Source: Mucilaginibacter sp. SJ (lineage in GTDB: Bacteria; Bacteroidota; Bacteroidia; Sphingobacteriales; Sphingobacteriaceae). Taken from it: a DNA stretch of 64,000 nucleotides. Shown piece by piece: positions 32,254-40,886 of this stretch. The stretch covers positions 4,030,001 through 4,094,000 of the forward strand of contig NZ_CP118631.1 of NCBI RefSeq assembly GCF_028993635.1. The letters run 5' to 3'. Below the pieces are notes generated by a model. It saw only the letters and a program-made list of their open reading frames with translations, ran no database searches and was not told the DNA's origin. Within the stretch, counting starts at the first letter, position 1. Each line of letters begins with the position of its first letter. The position numbers and the translations under genes were made by a program.

Positions 32254-34656
32254 ATGGATGTATTAGCCGTCTTTTTATTAGTGGTGATCATTATTATAAT
32301 GTTGAACCATAAGGGCAGTTTAAACAATAAGATCAAAGATCTCGAATTTAAAATATTTGAATTAAAGCGCCTGGTTGAACAGCTTAAGATAACCCGCATA
32401 GTTAGTGAAGACGTTAAGAAAGTGGAAGAGCCTGCGCCGGTAATCACTCCGCCTCCCGCGCCTGTTACCCCGGCAGAGCCCGTTCAAAAACCGCAACCGC
32501 CTGTTGAGGCCGAACTAAAACCTCAGCCGTCCAAACCACCGGTTATTGAAAGGCAACCCGAAGTTATTGAAGACAGCTTATCAATCATCAATCGCCCTAT
32601 AAAAACCCGCGATTTTGAACCCGCGAAACCTTTTCAGCCCAAGCCATCTTTCTTTGAGCGCCATCCCGACCTGGAAAAATTCATCGGCGAAAACCTCATC
32701 AATAAAATAGGTATAGCCATCCTGGTGCTGGCCATCGGCTTCTTTGTAAAATATGCTATTGATAATGATTGGATAGGGCTGGTTGGCCGTGTAGGTATCG
32801 GAATAGCTTGCGGTGGTATTTTAATTGGTGTTGCACATGCGCTACGCAATAGTTATAAAGCCTTTAGCTCGGTGCTTGTAGGCGGCGGATTGGCCGTGTT
32901 TTATTTTACCATAACATTGGCATTTCAGCAGTTTCACCTGTTTAACCAAACTACGGCATTCATCATTTTAGTTGTGATCACCGTTTTTGCGGTGCTGCTT
33001 TCCTTATTATATGATAAGCAGGAGCTGGCCGTAATTGCATTGGTAGGTGGGTTTGCCAGTCCGTTTATGGTAAGTAACGGCAGCGCCAATTATAATGCCC
33101 TGTTTATTTACCTGCTGATATTAAATACGGGTTTGCTCATTATTGCTTATTACAAAGCATGGCGGGTGCTTAATATCGTATCGTTCGCTTTTACGGTGAT
33201 CGTTTTTTCAACCGTTCTGTATACTCTTACGCCGCCTGCCTATCATTTCGGTTTTATTTATGCCAGTATTTTTTACGCGCTTTACTTTGTTATCAACATA
33301 GCGAACAACGTACGCGAGAACAAAAAATTTATCGCGTCCGATTTCAGCATTTTGCTTCTTAATACCGGGTTATATTTTGCAACCGGCCTGTACCTGCTTA
33401 CCATGATGCATGACGAACAATACCGGGGTTTGTTTTGCGTGAGTTTGGCCGTGGTGAACCTGGTGCTGTCATTCATCCTGTTCCGCAACCGCAAAGTGGA
33501 TACTAATATCCTGTACCTGCTTATCGGTATTACACTAACCTTTATTTCGTTAGCTGCCCCTATTCAATTGCACGGCAATAACATTACCATTTTCTGGGCA
33601 TCGGAAACGGTGCTGCTTTATTGGCTATACCTGCGCTCGGGCATCAAGCTCATGCAGCTTACTTCTTTTTTACTGTGGGTAGCCATGTTGTTAAGCCTTC
33701 TTATGGACCTGTACCAAACCTACACCAGAACCGGTGAGGCATTGACCATCATAGCCAATAAAGGATTTATCACTATGCTATGCACTGCCGTAAGTTCATT
33801 CCTGCTTGCAGTGCTGGTTAAACGCGACCAATCCAAAAAAGCCGGTATCACTGCCTTTGGCGAACAGGTTTTTGGAGTTGCGGCTCTTATACTTTTATTT
33901 TTAAGCGGCTTACTTGAAATCAACCATCAATTCCTGAACCATTATCCGGATACTAACCTTAATATTTTATATGCAATGGTTTATACGCCCGTGTTTGTGT
34001 TTATTTATTATACGCTGTCGCCGAAAATACAGGTTATCAATTTTAGCAGCGATGCAAAATTTGTCATATTGCTCATCTGCTTAATTGTTTACCTGTTACT
34101 TACACCGCAATATTATTCCCTGCAGCATTTAATGCTTGAGGGACATAAACCAGCCACGAGCCATTTTATAGCGCATTGGATAGGCGCCGTATTTACAGGT
34201 TTACTATTTTACCGGGTGATCTGCCTGTGTCAGCAAAATATGAACGAAGACTTGAAAAAAGCATTTACCTGGGTACTAAGCGCCGGCGTTGTTTTGTTTT
34301 TAAGCTTTGAGGTAAGTTTAATGAGCAACCTGCTATTTTTCAGTAAAACAAATTCAATAGATAAAATAGAAACTGTATATGTAAAAACCGGCTTGCCGGT
34401 ATTATGGGGACTCCTTTCCTTTGCGCTGATGTGGCTGGGCATGAGCTACAAGCTGCGGGTAATGCGTGTGGCTTCGTTAACGCTGTTCTCGCTTACTTTA
34501 TTAAAATTATTTTTGTTCGATATTAAAAATATCCCGGTTTGGGGTAAAATAGCTGCTTTCTTTTGTTTGGGGGTACTATTGCTTATTGTGGCTTTTATGT
34601 ACCAGCGAACAGCTAAAAAAACTATTGCCGATGATGAGGCCAAAAAAAATGAATAA
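32254..34656 (+). CDS. DUF2339 polytopic membrane protein
   Basis: 800 residues. One N-terminal helix (VLAVFLLVVIIIIML) is followed by a coiled-coil segment (LEFKIFELKRLVEQLK), a Pro-rich linker (about 65-120), then the signature FIGENLINKIGIAILVLAIGFF and some twenty more membrane helices. DUF2339 proteins are of unknown function and are seen in envelope contexts. It overlaps the next gene by 8 bases (ATG at 34649), and DUF3999-like genes often accompany it. Confidence 0.88.
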   Translation: MDVLAVFLLVVIIIIMLNHKGSLNNKIKDLEFKIFELKRLVEQLKITRIVSEDVKKVEEPAPVITPPPAPVTPAEPVQKPQPPVEAELKPQPSKPPVIERQPEVIEDSLSIINRPIKTRDFEPAKPFQPKPSFFERHPDLEKFIGENLINKIGIAILVLAIGFFVKYAIDNDWIGLVGRVGIGIACGGILIGVAHALRNSYKAFSSVLVGGGLAVFYFTITLAFQQFHLFNQTTAFIILVVITVFAVLLSLLYDKQELAVIALVGGFASPFMVSNGSANYNALFIYLLILNTGLLIIAYYKAWRVLNIVSFAFTVIVFSTVLYTLTPPAYHFGFIYASIFYALYFVINIANNVRENKKFIASDFSILLLNTGLYFATGLYLLTMMHDEQYRGLFCVSLAVVNLVLSFILFRNRKVDTNILYLLIGITLTFISLAAPIQLHGNNITIFWASETVLLYWLYLRSGIKLMQLTSFLLWVAMLLSLLMDLYQTYTRTGEALTIIANKGFITMLCTAVSSFLLAVLVKRDQSKKAGITAFGEQVFGVAALILLFLSGLLEINHQFLNHYPDTNLNILYAMVYTPVFVFIYYTLSPKIQVINFSSDAKFVILLICLIVYLLLTPQYYSLQHLMLEGHKPATSHFIAHWIGAVFTGLLFYRVICLCQQNMNEDLKKAFTWVLSAGVVLFLSFEVSLMSNLLFFSKTNSIDKIETVYVKTGLPVLWGLLSFALMWLGMSYKLRVMRVASLTLFSLTLLKLFLFDIKNIPVWGKIAAFFCLGVLLLIVAFMYQRTAKKTIADDEAKKNE

Positions 34657-35866
34657 GCTAACGCTTTTAACGCTGCTGCTTTGCGGGGCTATATTACCCG
34701 CATCGGCACAAAAAAATTTTAAATATAAAGCCGCGCTGCACAAGATTGACAGCACCGGCTTTTACCGTATTGGCCTACAGCCCGGTTTAGTAGCCAAGGC
34801 CAAACCCGATCTGTCGGACATTCGCATTGCAGACGCGAATGGTAATTTTGTGCCTTACATCCAGGCTGGCAGCCTGCCGCAAAAAAGCCAGCAAAGCTTT
34901 GTTGTTTTCCCGGAGATCAGCAACTCGCCAAAAACCGATACCAGCACGGTTTTTATCATAGAAAATAAAACCGGACTGGTGCTCGACCGACTCTGGGTCA
35001 GGCTGCAAAACACCGCTGTAAAACGTAAAGTAAACCTGCTGGGCAGTGATGATTTGAATCAATGGTTTGCCATCCAGGAAGATATCCCCTTGCAGGAAGC
35101 TGTACAAAACAGTGAAGGTACCTACCTGCAATCATTATCGTTTCCGGCGAGTAATTATCGCTATTTAAAAATCCAGGTAAATGATAAAAACAAGAATCCG
35201 GTTAAGTTTTTGGAGGGGGGCATTTATACTGAGTACGCATCGACAGCGCAAAGTTACACGCCTGTTGCGCCTTTAAACATCATCCGTGCCGATAGTAATA
35301 AAACCACCTTTATCGACATTAAGCTGAACGATAATTACCAGGTAAATAAGTTGCACCTCAATATCAGCGCGCCGAGGTATTATAAACGGAGTGTTACCGT
35401 TTACCAGTTTGTAAACAATGGCAGGGAGCTCTTGAGCGAAACCGAACTGTCATCAGATAAAACAACTGATCTGTTAATTGCGGCAAAGACCAACCACCTG
35501 TTAATAGAGATAAGCAACGGCGATAACCAACCGCTGAGCATCGGCGAGATCAAAGCGTTTCAATCCGACGAATATTTGATCAGCTACCTTGAAGCTAAGC
35601 AAAGCTACCGGTTCCTGGTCGGTGATCCCTCGGCTCAGGCCCCGGAATATGATCTTAAGTTTTTTGCTGATAGTATTGGAGGGAACACCCCAGTTATTAA
35701 ACATGAGGCTGTTGTTAAAAATACCGGCTATGCAGTGGCAGCAAAACCTGCCAGGAAAGATTACACCATATTGATTTGGGTAGCTATTATTGTTTCGTTA
35801 GGGTTGTTGTTGTTGTTGACTTTGAAGATGACCAGGGAGGTGAAGAAAAAGGAAGAGGAAAGATAA
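34649..35866 (+). CDS. DUF3999-like exported membrane-anchored protein
   Basis: 405 residues from ATG at 34649 (MNKLTLLTLLLCGAILPASA, signal peptide); the track-length start at 34586 lies deep inside DUF2339 and is rejected. A large beta-rich periplasmic part follows (F5/8-type sandwich pieces such as YRYLKIQVNDKNKNPVKFLE), then one C-terminal membrane helix (ILIWVAIIVSLGLLLLLTL) and a basic tail. The pairing with DUF2339 supports a joint envelope role; the activity is unknown. Confidence 0.75.
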   Translation: MNKLTLLTLLLCGAILPASAQKNFKYKAALHKIDSTGFYRIGLQPGLVAKAKPDLSDIRIADANGNFVPYIQAGSLPQKSQQSFVVFPEISNSPKTDTSTVFIIENKTGLVLDRLWVRLQNTAVKRKVNLLGSDDLNQWFAIQEDIPLQEAVQNSEGTYLQSLSFPASNYRYLKIQVNDKNKNPVKFLEGGIYTEYASTAQSYTPVAPLNIIRADSNKTTFIDIKLNDNYQVNKLHLNISAPRYYKRSVTVYQFVNNGRELLSETELSSDKTTDLLIAAKTNHLLIEISNGDNQPLSIGEIKAFQSDEYLISYLEAKQSYRFLVGDPSAQAPEYDLKFFADSIGGNTPVIKHEAVVKNTGYAVAAKPARKDYTILIWVAIIVSLGLLLLLTLKMTREVKKKEEER

Positions 35867-36048
35867 AATTTACACACTTTAAATTTAGGATGAGATTGGG
35901 TGTAGAGGACTGTCCCATCCTGGGAGGTTGATACTTGAGAGCAAATAAGCGTCCTGAAAACGCAATTTGTCCAAAGTCAGAAAACAGAAAGGAAGCAAAG
36001 TTTTACAAACCATCGACCATGGTCTATGGACTATCAACTACAAAACCT

Positions 36049-36056
36049 TATCTTTG
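36049..36056 (+). promoter_or_regulatory. Candidate -7 element before the SprT-like gene
   Basis: TATCTTTG matches TAnnTTTG exactly and ends 14 bases before the TTG start at 36071. No clear -33 box. The preceding ACCATGGTCTATGGACTATC looks like another short word repeat. Confidence 0.4.
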
Positions 36057-36070
36057 ATGAGAGGTAAAAA

Positions 36071-36700
36071 TTGGATAAAGTAAAAGTTTTAGAGAAATAT
36101 CTACCGGCAGAAGCGGCCCCGCTCATTGCCCGGTGGATTGACTACTTCAAATGCGAATTTAAAATATCGCGCAACCGTAACAGTAAATTTGGCGATTACC
36201 GCTCACCGTATGGCGGCAAAGGTCACCGCATCTCGGTTAATTACGACCTTAACCCCTACGCTTTCCTGGTAACTACAGTGCACGAGTTTGCACACCTGCA
36301 TACCTGGAACGAGCATAAGCAAAAGGCCAAGCCCCACGGAACGGAATGGAAAAACAATTTCAAAAAAATGATGCAGCCATTTTTTGAAAAAGAGATTTTT
36401 CCGGCCGATGTTAAAAAGGCTATTGTAAACTACCTGGATAACCCGGCGGCGTCAAGCTGCTCAGATTTGAACCTGTACCGTTCGCTGCGTAAATATGATC
36501 CCCCCAAAACATCCGAAGCAATTTTAACGGTAGAAAAGATCCCGCTTAAAGCATTATTTAAGCTAAAGGACGGCAGAGTGTTCCGCAAAGACGAAAAGCT
36601 GCGTAAACGTTTTAAATGTACCGAAGTGGCTACTAAGCGGATCTACCTGTTTAGCCCGGTAGCGGAGGTGGAGTTGATTGAAGGGGCGACGGCGGCGTAG
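36071..36700 (+). CDS. SprT-like zinc metallopeptidase-domain protein
   Basis: 209 residues. The start is TTG at 36071: an in-frame stop lies two codons upstream, no ATG precedes the conserved N terminus, and GAGG is 7 bases ahead. H71-E72-x2-H75 (TTVHEFAHLHTW) is the zinc motif with a likely third ligand in KPHGTEW, as in SprT/Spartan-type proteins. No signal peptide, so cytoplasmic. Substrate unknown; in eukaryotes the family removes DNA-protein crosslinks, but that is not shown for this one. Confidence 0.85.
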   Translation: MDKVKVLEKYLPAEAAPLIARWIDYFKCEFKISRNRNSKFGDYRSPYGGKGHRISVNYDLNPYAFLVTTVHEFAHLHTWNEHKQKAKPHGTEWKNNFKKMMQPFFEKEIFPADVKKAIVNYLDNPAASSCSDLNLYRSLRKYDPPKTSEAILTVEKIPLKALFKLKDGRVFRKDEKLRKRFKCTEVATKRIYLFSPVAEVELIEGATAA

Positions 36701-36716
36701 TACTATATAACAATCG

Positions 36717-36888
36717 TCATTGCAGTAGGTACGAAGCAATCCCCGATTCACGTTCCATCAGGGTCTCTCGTTAGAGGACCCCGATGCCTTTGCCAAGCAG
36801 GTATGCCTTTTTTCATAAGATTATCAAGGTTGACAGTGGGAACATCAGGGTTCTCTAACGAGAGATCCTGATAGGACAGAATGACGGT
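36717..36888. repeat. CGTCATTGC/GAAGCAATC inverted-repeat element
   Basis: CGTCATT at the left and AATGACG at the right form short terminal inverted repeats. Inside, CATCAGGGTCTCTCGTTAGA (36768 region) is repeated inverted (TCTAACGAGAGATCCTGAT, 36855 region) with about 26 of 29 bases matching. GTACGAAGCAATCCCC follows the left end as in the 3011-3392 element. No gene inside. Confidence 0.6.
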
Positions 36889-36949
36889 TATTCCCTTACC
36901 TCTTTTTCATCTACCAACACCCAATCAATTTATTCCGTACTTTTACCGC

Positions 36950-37588
36950 ATGGCAAAAGTTATATCATTTGTAAATAACCCTTACCAGGAAAATACTTAT
37001 ATTTTGTATGATGAAACCGGCGAATGCGTGATCATTGACCCGGGCATGTATACTGCACCAGAGCAAAACACTGTTGTTAGCTTTATCAAAAACAATAACC
37101 TGAAGCCTGTTATGCTGCTCAACACCCATTGCCATATCGATCATGTGCTGGGCAATAAATTTGTGTTCGACCAGTATGGCCTTAAACCCCGTTTCCACGT
37201 TGGCGAGTCGGAAGTGTTGGCGGCCGTAGTAGCTTATGCGCCATCTATGGGTTTTCTTTATGATGTATCACCAATGCCTGATGATTTTTTGACCGAAACC
37301 GGCACCATCCATTTTGGCAATACTACGCTGCATTTGATCTTTGCGCCGGGGCATTCGCCTGCTCATTTGTGTTTTTATGATAAAGAGGCTAAGATCCTGA
37401 TAGGGGGCGATGTCCTGTTCAGGCAAAGCATCGGTCGTACGGATTTACCGGGGGGCAACTTTACCCAGCTGATAGATAATATCGAAACTAAGCTGTTTAC
37501 CCTGCCCGATGATGTTACCGTTTACCCGGGCCACGGCCCCGAAACAACCATCGGCTACGAAAAACAAAACAATCCGTTTTTAACTTAG
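36950..37588 (+). CDS. MBL-fold hydrolase, glyoxalase II-like
   Basis: 212 residues from ATG at 36950 (MAKVISFVNNPYQENTYILY); an earlier start at 36881 lies in the repeat. The two-metal site is LLNTHCHIDHVLGN, with FAPGHSPAHLCFY, IGGDVLFRQSIGRTDLPGG and VYPGHGPETTIGYE completing it. The family includes hydroxyacylglutathione hydrolase-like thioesterases and persulfide dioxygenases; as this genome has bacillithiol genes, a thiol-ester substrate is conceivable, but the substrate is not determined. Confidence 0.88.
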   Translation: MAKVISFVNNPYQENTYILYDETGECVIIDPGMYTAPEQNTVVSFIKNNNLKPVMLLNTHCHIDHVLGNKFVFDQYGLKPRFHVGESEVLAAVVAYAPSMGFLYDVSPMPDDFLTETGTIHFGNTTLHLIFAPGHSPAHLCFYDKEAKILIGGDVLFRQSIGRTDLPGGNFTQLIDNIETKLFTLPDDVTVYPGHGPETTIGYEKQNNPFLT

Positions 37589-37650
37589 TTAACATCATAG
37601 TAACGTTTTACTGAGCATAAGCAAAACCTGAACGCATAATTCCCACACAA

Positions 37651-38877
37651 TTGAACACCTCCATTTACATAGCAAAGCGTTACCTGTTTTCGGGAAAAAA
37701 AATGCATGCTATCAATATTATTTCGGGTATATCCATGTTGGGGGTACTCATTGGCAGCGCGGCATTGCTTATTATCCTTTCGGTATTCAATGGTTTTGAA
37801 AAAGTTATCCTTTCGTTATACAGCAACTTTACGCCCGAAATAAAGATAGAAGCGAAGCTTGGCAAAACCTTCAATCCCAATACACCTTATTTCGCGTCTT
37901 TGCACAAAGATGCCCACGTATTTTCCTTTACCCAGGTGCTGCAGGAAAAAGCCCTGATCAAATATGGTGACAAGCCATTTTTAGGCACCGTAATGGGCGT
38001 GAGCGATGATTTTTTGAAAAACAACCAGCTCGATAGTACCATAGCCAGCGGCTCATTCACGCTTAAAAGCGGCGATCAAAATTTTGCTGTTATTGGCGCT
38101 ACCATACAGGGTAGCTTAGGTATTAATGTTCATGATGAGCTTTCGCCCATGCAGATCTATTCACCGCGGCGCGACGCGGAAAACTCGGTCAATCCTTTAA
38201 ATGAATTTGTTGTACGCAGCATTAACCCATCAGGAGTGTTTGCTATACAGCAGGAATTTGATGATATAGCTGTAGCCCCCATCGGGTTTGCCCGCGACCT
38301 GCTTGACCAGCCGGTAAATGTTTCTTCACTTCAGCTTAATTTTAAGCGCGGCACCAATATCGACGCCATGCAAAAAGACATCCAGGATAAAATAGGGAAT
38401 GATTTTACGGTAAAAAACCGCAAGGAACAAAACAGCGAACTTTACAAAACCCTTAATTACGAAAGCTGGGCGGTTTACATGATCCTTACCTTTGTGCTTA
38501 TCATCGCAATATTTAATATCATTGGCTCGTTAACCATGCTGGTTATTGATAAGCGCAAGGACATAGCCATTTTAAGCGGGCTGGGCGCCAATAAAAATAT
38601 GATCCAGGGGATTTTCTTTTTTGAGGGAATGATGATCACCGCTATTGGCTGTATTATCGGCATAACGCTGGGCATCATTTTTTGCCTGCTGCAGCAGCAT
38701 TACGGATGGATAAAAATGGGGGCCAAAATGTCGGTGTTAGACTCGTATCCTATCGACCTTAAAATTAAGGATTTTGGCCTGGTACTGCTAACCGTTGGCG
38801 GCATTTCGGTAATAGCTGCCGGCATCAGCGCCCGTTTAAGTATTAAAGGATTGGATGAAATCAAACAGGATTTGTAA
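37651..38877 (+). CDS. LolC/LolE-type ABC transporter permease (FtsX family)
   Basis: 408 residues from TTG at 37651 (MNTSIYIAKRYLFSGKKMHA). One N-terminal membrane helix, a large extracytoplasmic domain (about 55-265) and three C-terminal helices follow the FtsX/MacB permease plan. LolC/E complexes move lipoproteins off the inner membrane to LolA. The ATPase is not adjacent. No better ATG is available without losing the conserved IAKRYL start. Confidence 0.85.
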   Translation: MNTSIYIAKRYLFSGKKMHAINIISGISMLGVLIGSAALLIILSVFNGFEKVILSLYSNFTPEIKIEAKLGKTFNPNTPYFASLHKDAHVFSFTQVLQEKALIKYGDKPFLGTVMGVSDDFLKNNQLDSTIASGSFTLKSGDQNFAVIGATIQGSLGINVHDELSPMQIYSPRRDAENSVNPLNEFVVRSINPSGVFAIQQEFDDIAVAPIGFARDLLDQPVNVSSLQLNFKRGTNIDAMQKDIQDKIGNDFTVKNRKEQNSELYKTLNYESWAVYMILTFVLIIAIFNIIGSLTMLVIDKRKDIAILSGLGANKNMIQGIFFFEGMMITAIGCIIGITLGIIFCLLQQHYGWIKMGAKMSVLDSYPIDLKIKDFGLVLLTVGGISVIAAGISARLSIKGLDEIKQDL

Positions 38878-38887
38878 ATTTGTTAAA

Positions 38888-39259
38888 ATGGGTATGAGGT
38901 ATATCAAAGTTTTTGTTTTGCTGCTTGTTGTTATTGCCGTTTACGCATGTAATAATGATGCCCATAAAAAAGATGGGGTTACGCTTTATAAAGGCTTGTA
39001 TAGCGCAGGGCCCGAAATTAAATCATTTAAAGATTGCGACAGTGGCCAGGAGTTTTGGGCTGTTGACAGTTCGGCCCAACTGGAACTTCAGTATTCGCAG
39101 CTCAATTTCGAAAAACCCTACGAACCGGTTTACGTGGAGGTTGAAGGCATCAAATCAAAATCGGGCGATGTTGGCCGCGGGTCTGAATATGACAGTACCC
39201 TCGTTGTAAAAAAAGTAGTAAAAATAACCAAAGAGATCCCGCAGGACGTATGTAATTAA
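38888..39259 (+). CDS. Small lipoprotein, NlpE C-terminal-domain-like
   Basis: 123 residues from ATG at 38888 (MGMRYIKVFVLLLVVIAVYA), lipobox VYAC. The mature part reads as a small OB-like beta domain (LYKGLYSAGPEIKSFKDCDS, EPVYVEVEGIKSK), resembling the C-terminal domain of NlpE, a copper and envelope-stress lipoprotein. The N-terminal NlpE domain is missing. It follows the Lol-type permease by 10 bases, fitting a lipoprotein-handling unit; a terminator follows. Confidence 0.7.
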   Translation: MGMRYIKVFVLLLVVIAVYACNNDAHKKDGVTLYKGLYSAGPEIKSFKDCDSGQEFWAVDSSAQLELQYSQLNFEKPYEPVYVEVEGIKSKSGDVGRGSEYDSTLVVKKVVKITKEIPQDVCN

Positions 39260-39280
39260 CCCCCTGCCGCCATTGTTAAT

Positions 39281-39309
39281 AAAAGCCTAAAACAATAACT
39301 TAGGCTTTT
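39281..39309 (+). terminator. Terminator after the lipoprotein gene
   Basis: AAAAGCCTAA (39281-39290) and TTAGGCTTTT (39300-39309) form a perfect 10-bp stem around a 9-base loop, 21 bases after the stop codon. Confidence 0.8.
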
Positions 39310-39358
39310 GCATTAAGCATTAAACACTCATCTGCCTTATCGGCGTAACTAACAACCC

Positions 39359-39736
39359 ATGGAATCAAAACGTCAGCAAAAATTTGCCGGAGTAATACAG
39401 GAAGACCTTGCAGCTATTTTTCAGCGCGAAGGCATGAATTATTTGCCTAATACCCTGGTAACCATAACCAAGGTACGTGTAACGCCCGATTTGGCCATAG
39501 CCCGTATATTTTTAAGCTTTTTGGGCAATCCTAATGTGCAAACCGCTTTGCATACCATCAAATCGCACGCTTCGGAGATCAGGTACAAACTGGGCGCCCG
39601 CATCAAAGACCAGGTAAGGATCATTCCGCAGCTTGAGTTTTTTGTTGATGACACCAGCGAATACGTTGAACGCATGGACAAGATCTTTGATAAGATCAGT
39701 AAAGAGGAACGCCAGCCCGATACCGAAGAAAACTGA
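39359..39736 (+). CDS. rbfA: Ribosome-binding factor A
   Basis: 125 residues, usual length. It binds the immature 30S subunit and assists 16S rRNA 5'-end maturation, particularly in the cold. The single KH-type fold is seen in LVTITKVRVTPDLAIARIFL and the C-terminal LEFFVDDTSEYVERMDKIFD is a family signature. It lies 9 bases before the M23-like gene, which is then likely co-transcribed. Confidence 0.95.
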   Translation: MESKRQQKFAGVIQEDLAAIFQREGMNYLPNTLVTITKVRVTPDLAIARIFLSFLGNPNVQTALHTIKSHASEIRYKLGARIKDQVRIIPQLEFFVDDTSEYVERMDKIFDKISKEERQPDTEEN

Positions 39737-39745
39737 TAACCACTG

Positions 39746-40453
39746 ATGGACCGGCACACGCTGTTTGCTAATTACGTTAACAATCATCTCGAAGCCATTG
39801 GCAAAGTGGTTGATTTTGATGCAGATCATGACCGCCTTTACCATTTTGACCTTACCGCCGCCAATAAGGAATTGACGGCTGAGGTTATTAACAAGCCGTG
39901 GATGTTTAGCCAGTTAGTGAACCAAAAACTGCGCGAAAACAATTGCCGTTACGGCATTGGCGGGTATATGGAACACCGTACCATTTATGCCTTTAGCAGT
40001 CATTTTGACACAGATGATGAGCCCCGGCGCCTGCATTTGGGCGTCGATATCTGGAGCGACGCCGGAACGCCGGTATATGCCCCGCTTGATGGCATGGTAC
40101 ACAGTTACCAGGATAATAATACCATTGGCGATTACGGCCCAACCATTATTTTACAACACGACCTTGATGGCTTAACCCTTTACAGCCTGTACGGGCATTT
40201 AAGCCGTAAAAGCCTGGAAGGGCTTTCTGAAGGTATGCCTGTATCTAAAAACCGGCAAATAGCAACCTTTGGCAATGCCAATGAAAATGGCCATTGGCCG
40301 CCGCATTTACATTTCCAGCTTATGTTTGATATGGAAGGTAAACAGGGAGATTATCCCGGCGTAGCTAAGTTTTCAGAAAAAGAGATCTGGCAGAAAAATA
40401 TACCTGACCCCGGGTTGATATTGAGGTTTCCGCAGGCGGTGAATGTAGGGTAG
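39746..40453 (+). CDS. M23 (LytM)-domain protein without signal peptide
   Basis: 235 residues. The M23 zinc site is complete: H97-L-G-V-D101, YGHLS (H151) and H187-L-H189. These normally cut peptidoglycan cross-bridges, yet no signal peptide or membrane helix precedes the domain, and it follows rbfA by 9 bases. In some bacteria such a domain is fused to a kinase and a class III aminotransferase; this may be the free-standing version. Its substrate and place of action are unclear. Confidence 0.82.
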   Translation: MDRHTLFANYVNNHLEAIGKVVDFDADHDRLYHFDLTAANKELTAEVINKPWMFSQLVNQKLRENNCRYGIGGYMEHRTIYAFSSHFDTDDEPRRLHLGVDIWSDAGTPVYAPLDGMVHSYQDNNTIGDYGPTIILQHDLDGLTLYSLYGHLSRKSLEGLSEGMPVSKNRQIATFGNANENGHWPPHLHFQLMFDMEGKQGDYPGVAKFSEKEIWQKNIPDPGLILRFPQAVNVG

Positions 40454-40886
40454 CCTCCATAGAGGTGCATAATTGCGCCTCCCTCACAATTCTTAGCTGG
40501 TGCAAGTTTTGTGTGATTGCAAATGCTGGGGTAACTTGTGCCTTCTGCTCTATGTAAACGTATAACAGGATTTAGCATTTAAACTGTAAACTTTTTTTAG
40601 GACGATACATTCGGAAAAGCACAAGTCATCCACGCTTATATCCCCCACACAATACTCATATCTTTGTTGAAGATAACGAACAGGACTAAGGGCAGCACTT
40701 TGACCGAGTCAATACTAAACACCGTTTATGGGATGTTGGGCGCAAGATAAATCTGTCTTTAGTTTCTTTTACCCAGCCAGAACAGTACTTAAGGAGATAG
40801 ACATAGTTTATCATCCTGTATAAGGCTATGAGAAAAGGCCGTATAAGAGGTTCCTGTTTATATTTTACTTTTTAACAAAATCGCTT
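40454..40886 (+). ncRNA. Structured leader of the IS110 element; possible bridge RNA
   Basis: A 433-base gene-free stretch before the transposase. Hairpins visible by eye: GAGGTGC/GCGCCTC (40462-40481), a 10-bp stem with a 24-base loop (40499-40508 with 40533-40542), TATCTT/AAGATA (40659-40675), TTGAC/GTCAA (40700-40712) and GTTGGG/CCCAGC enclosing AT-rich loops. In IS110-group elements a bridge RNA that guides recombination is encoded between the left end and the transposase. Exact ends are not established, and the left 100 bases may be host DNA. Confidence 0.4.
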
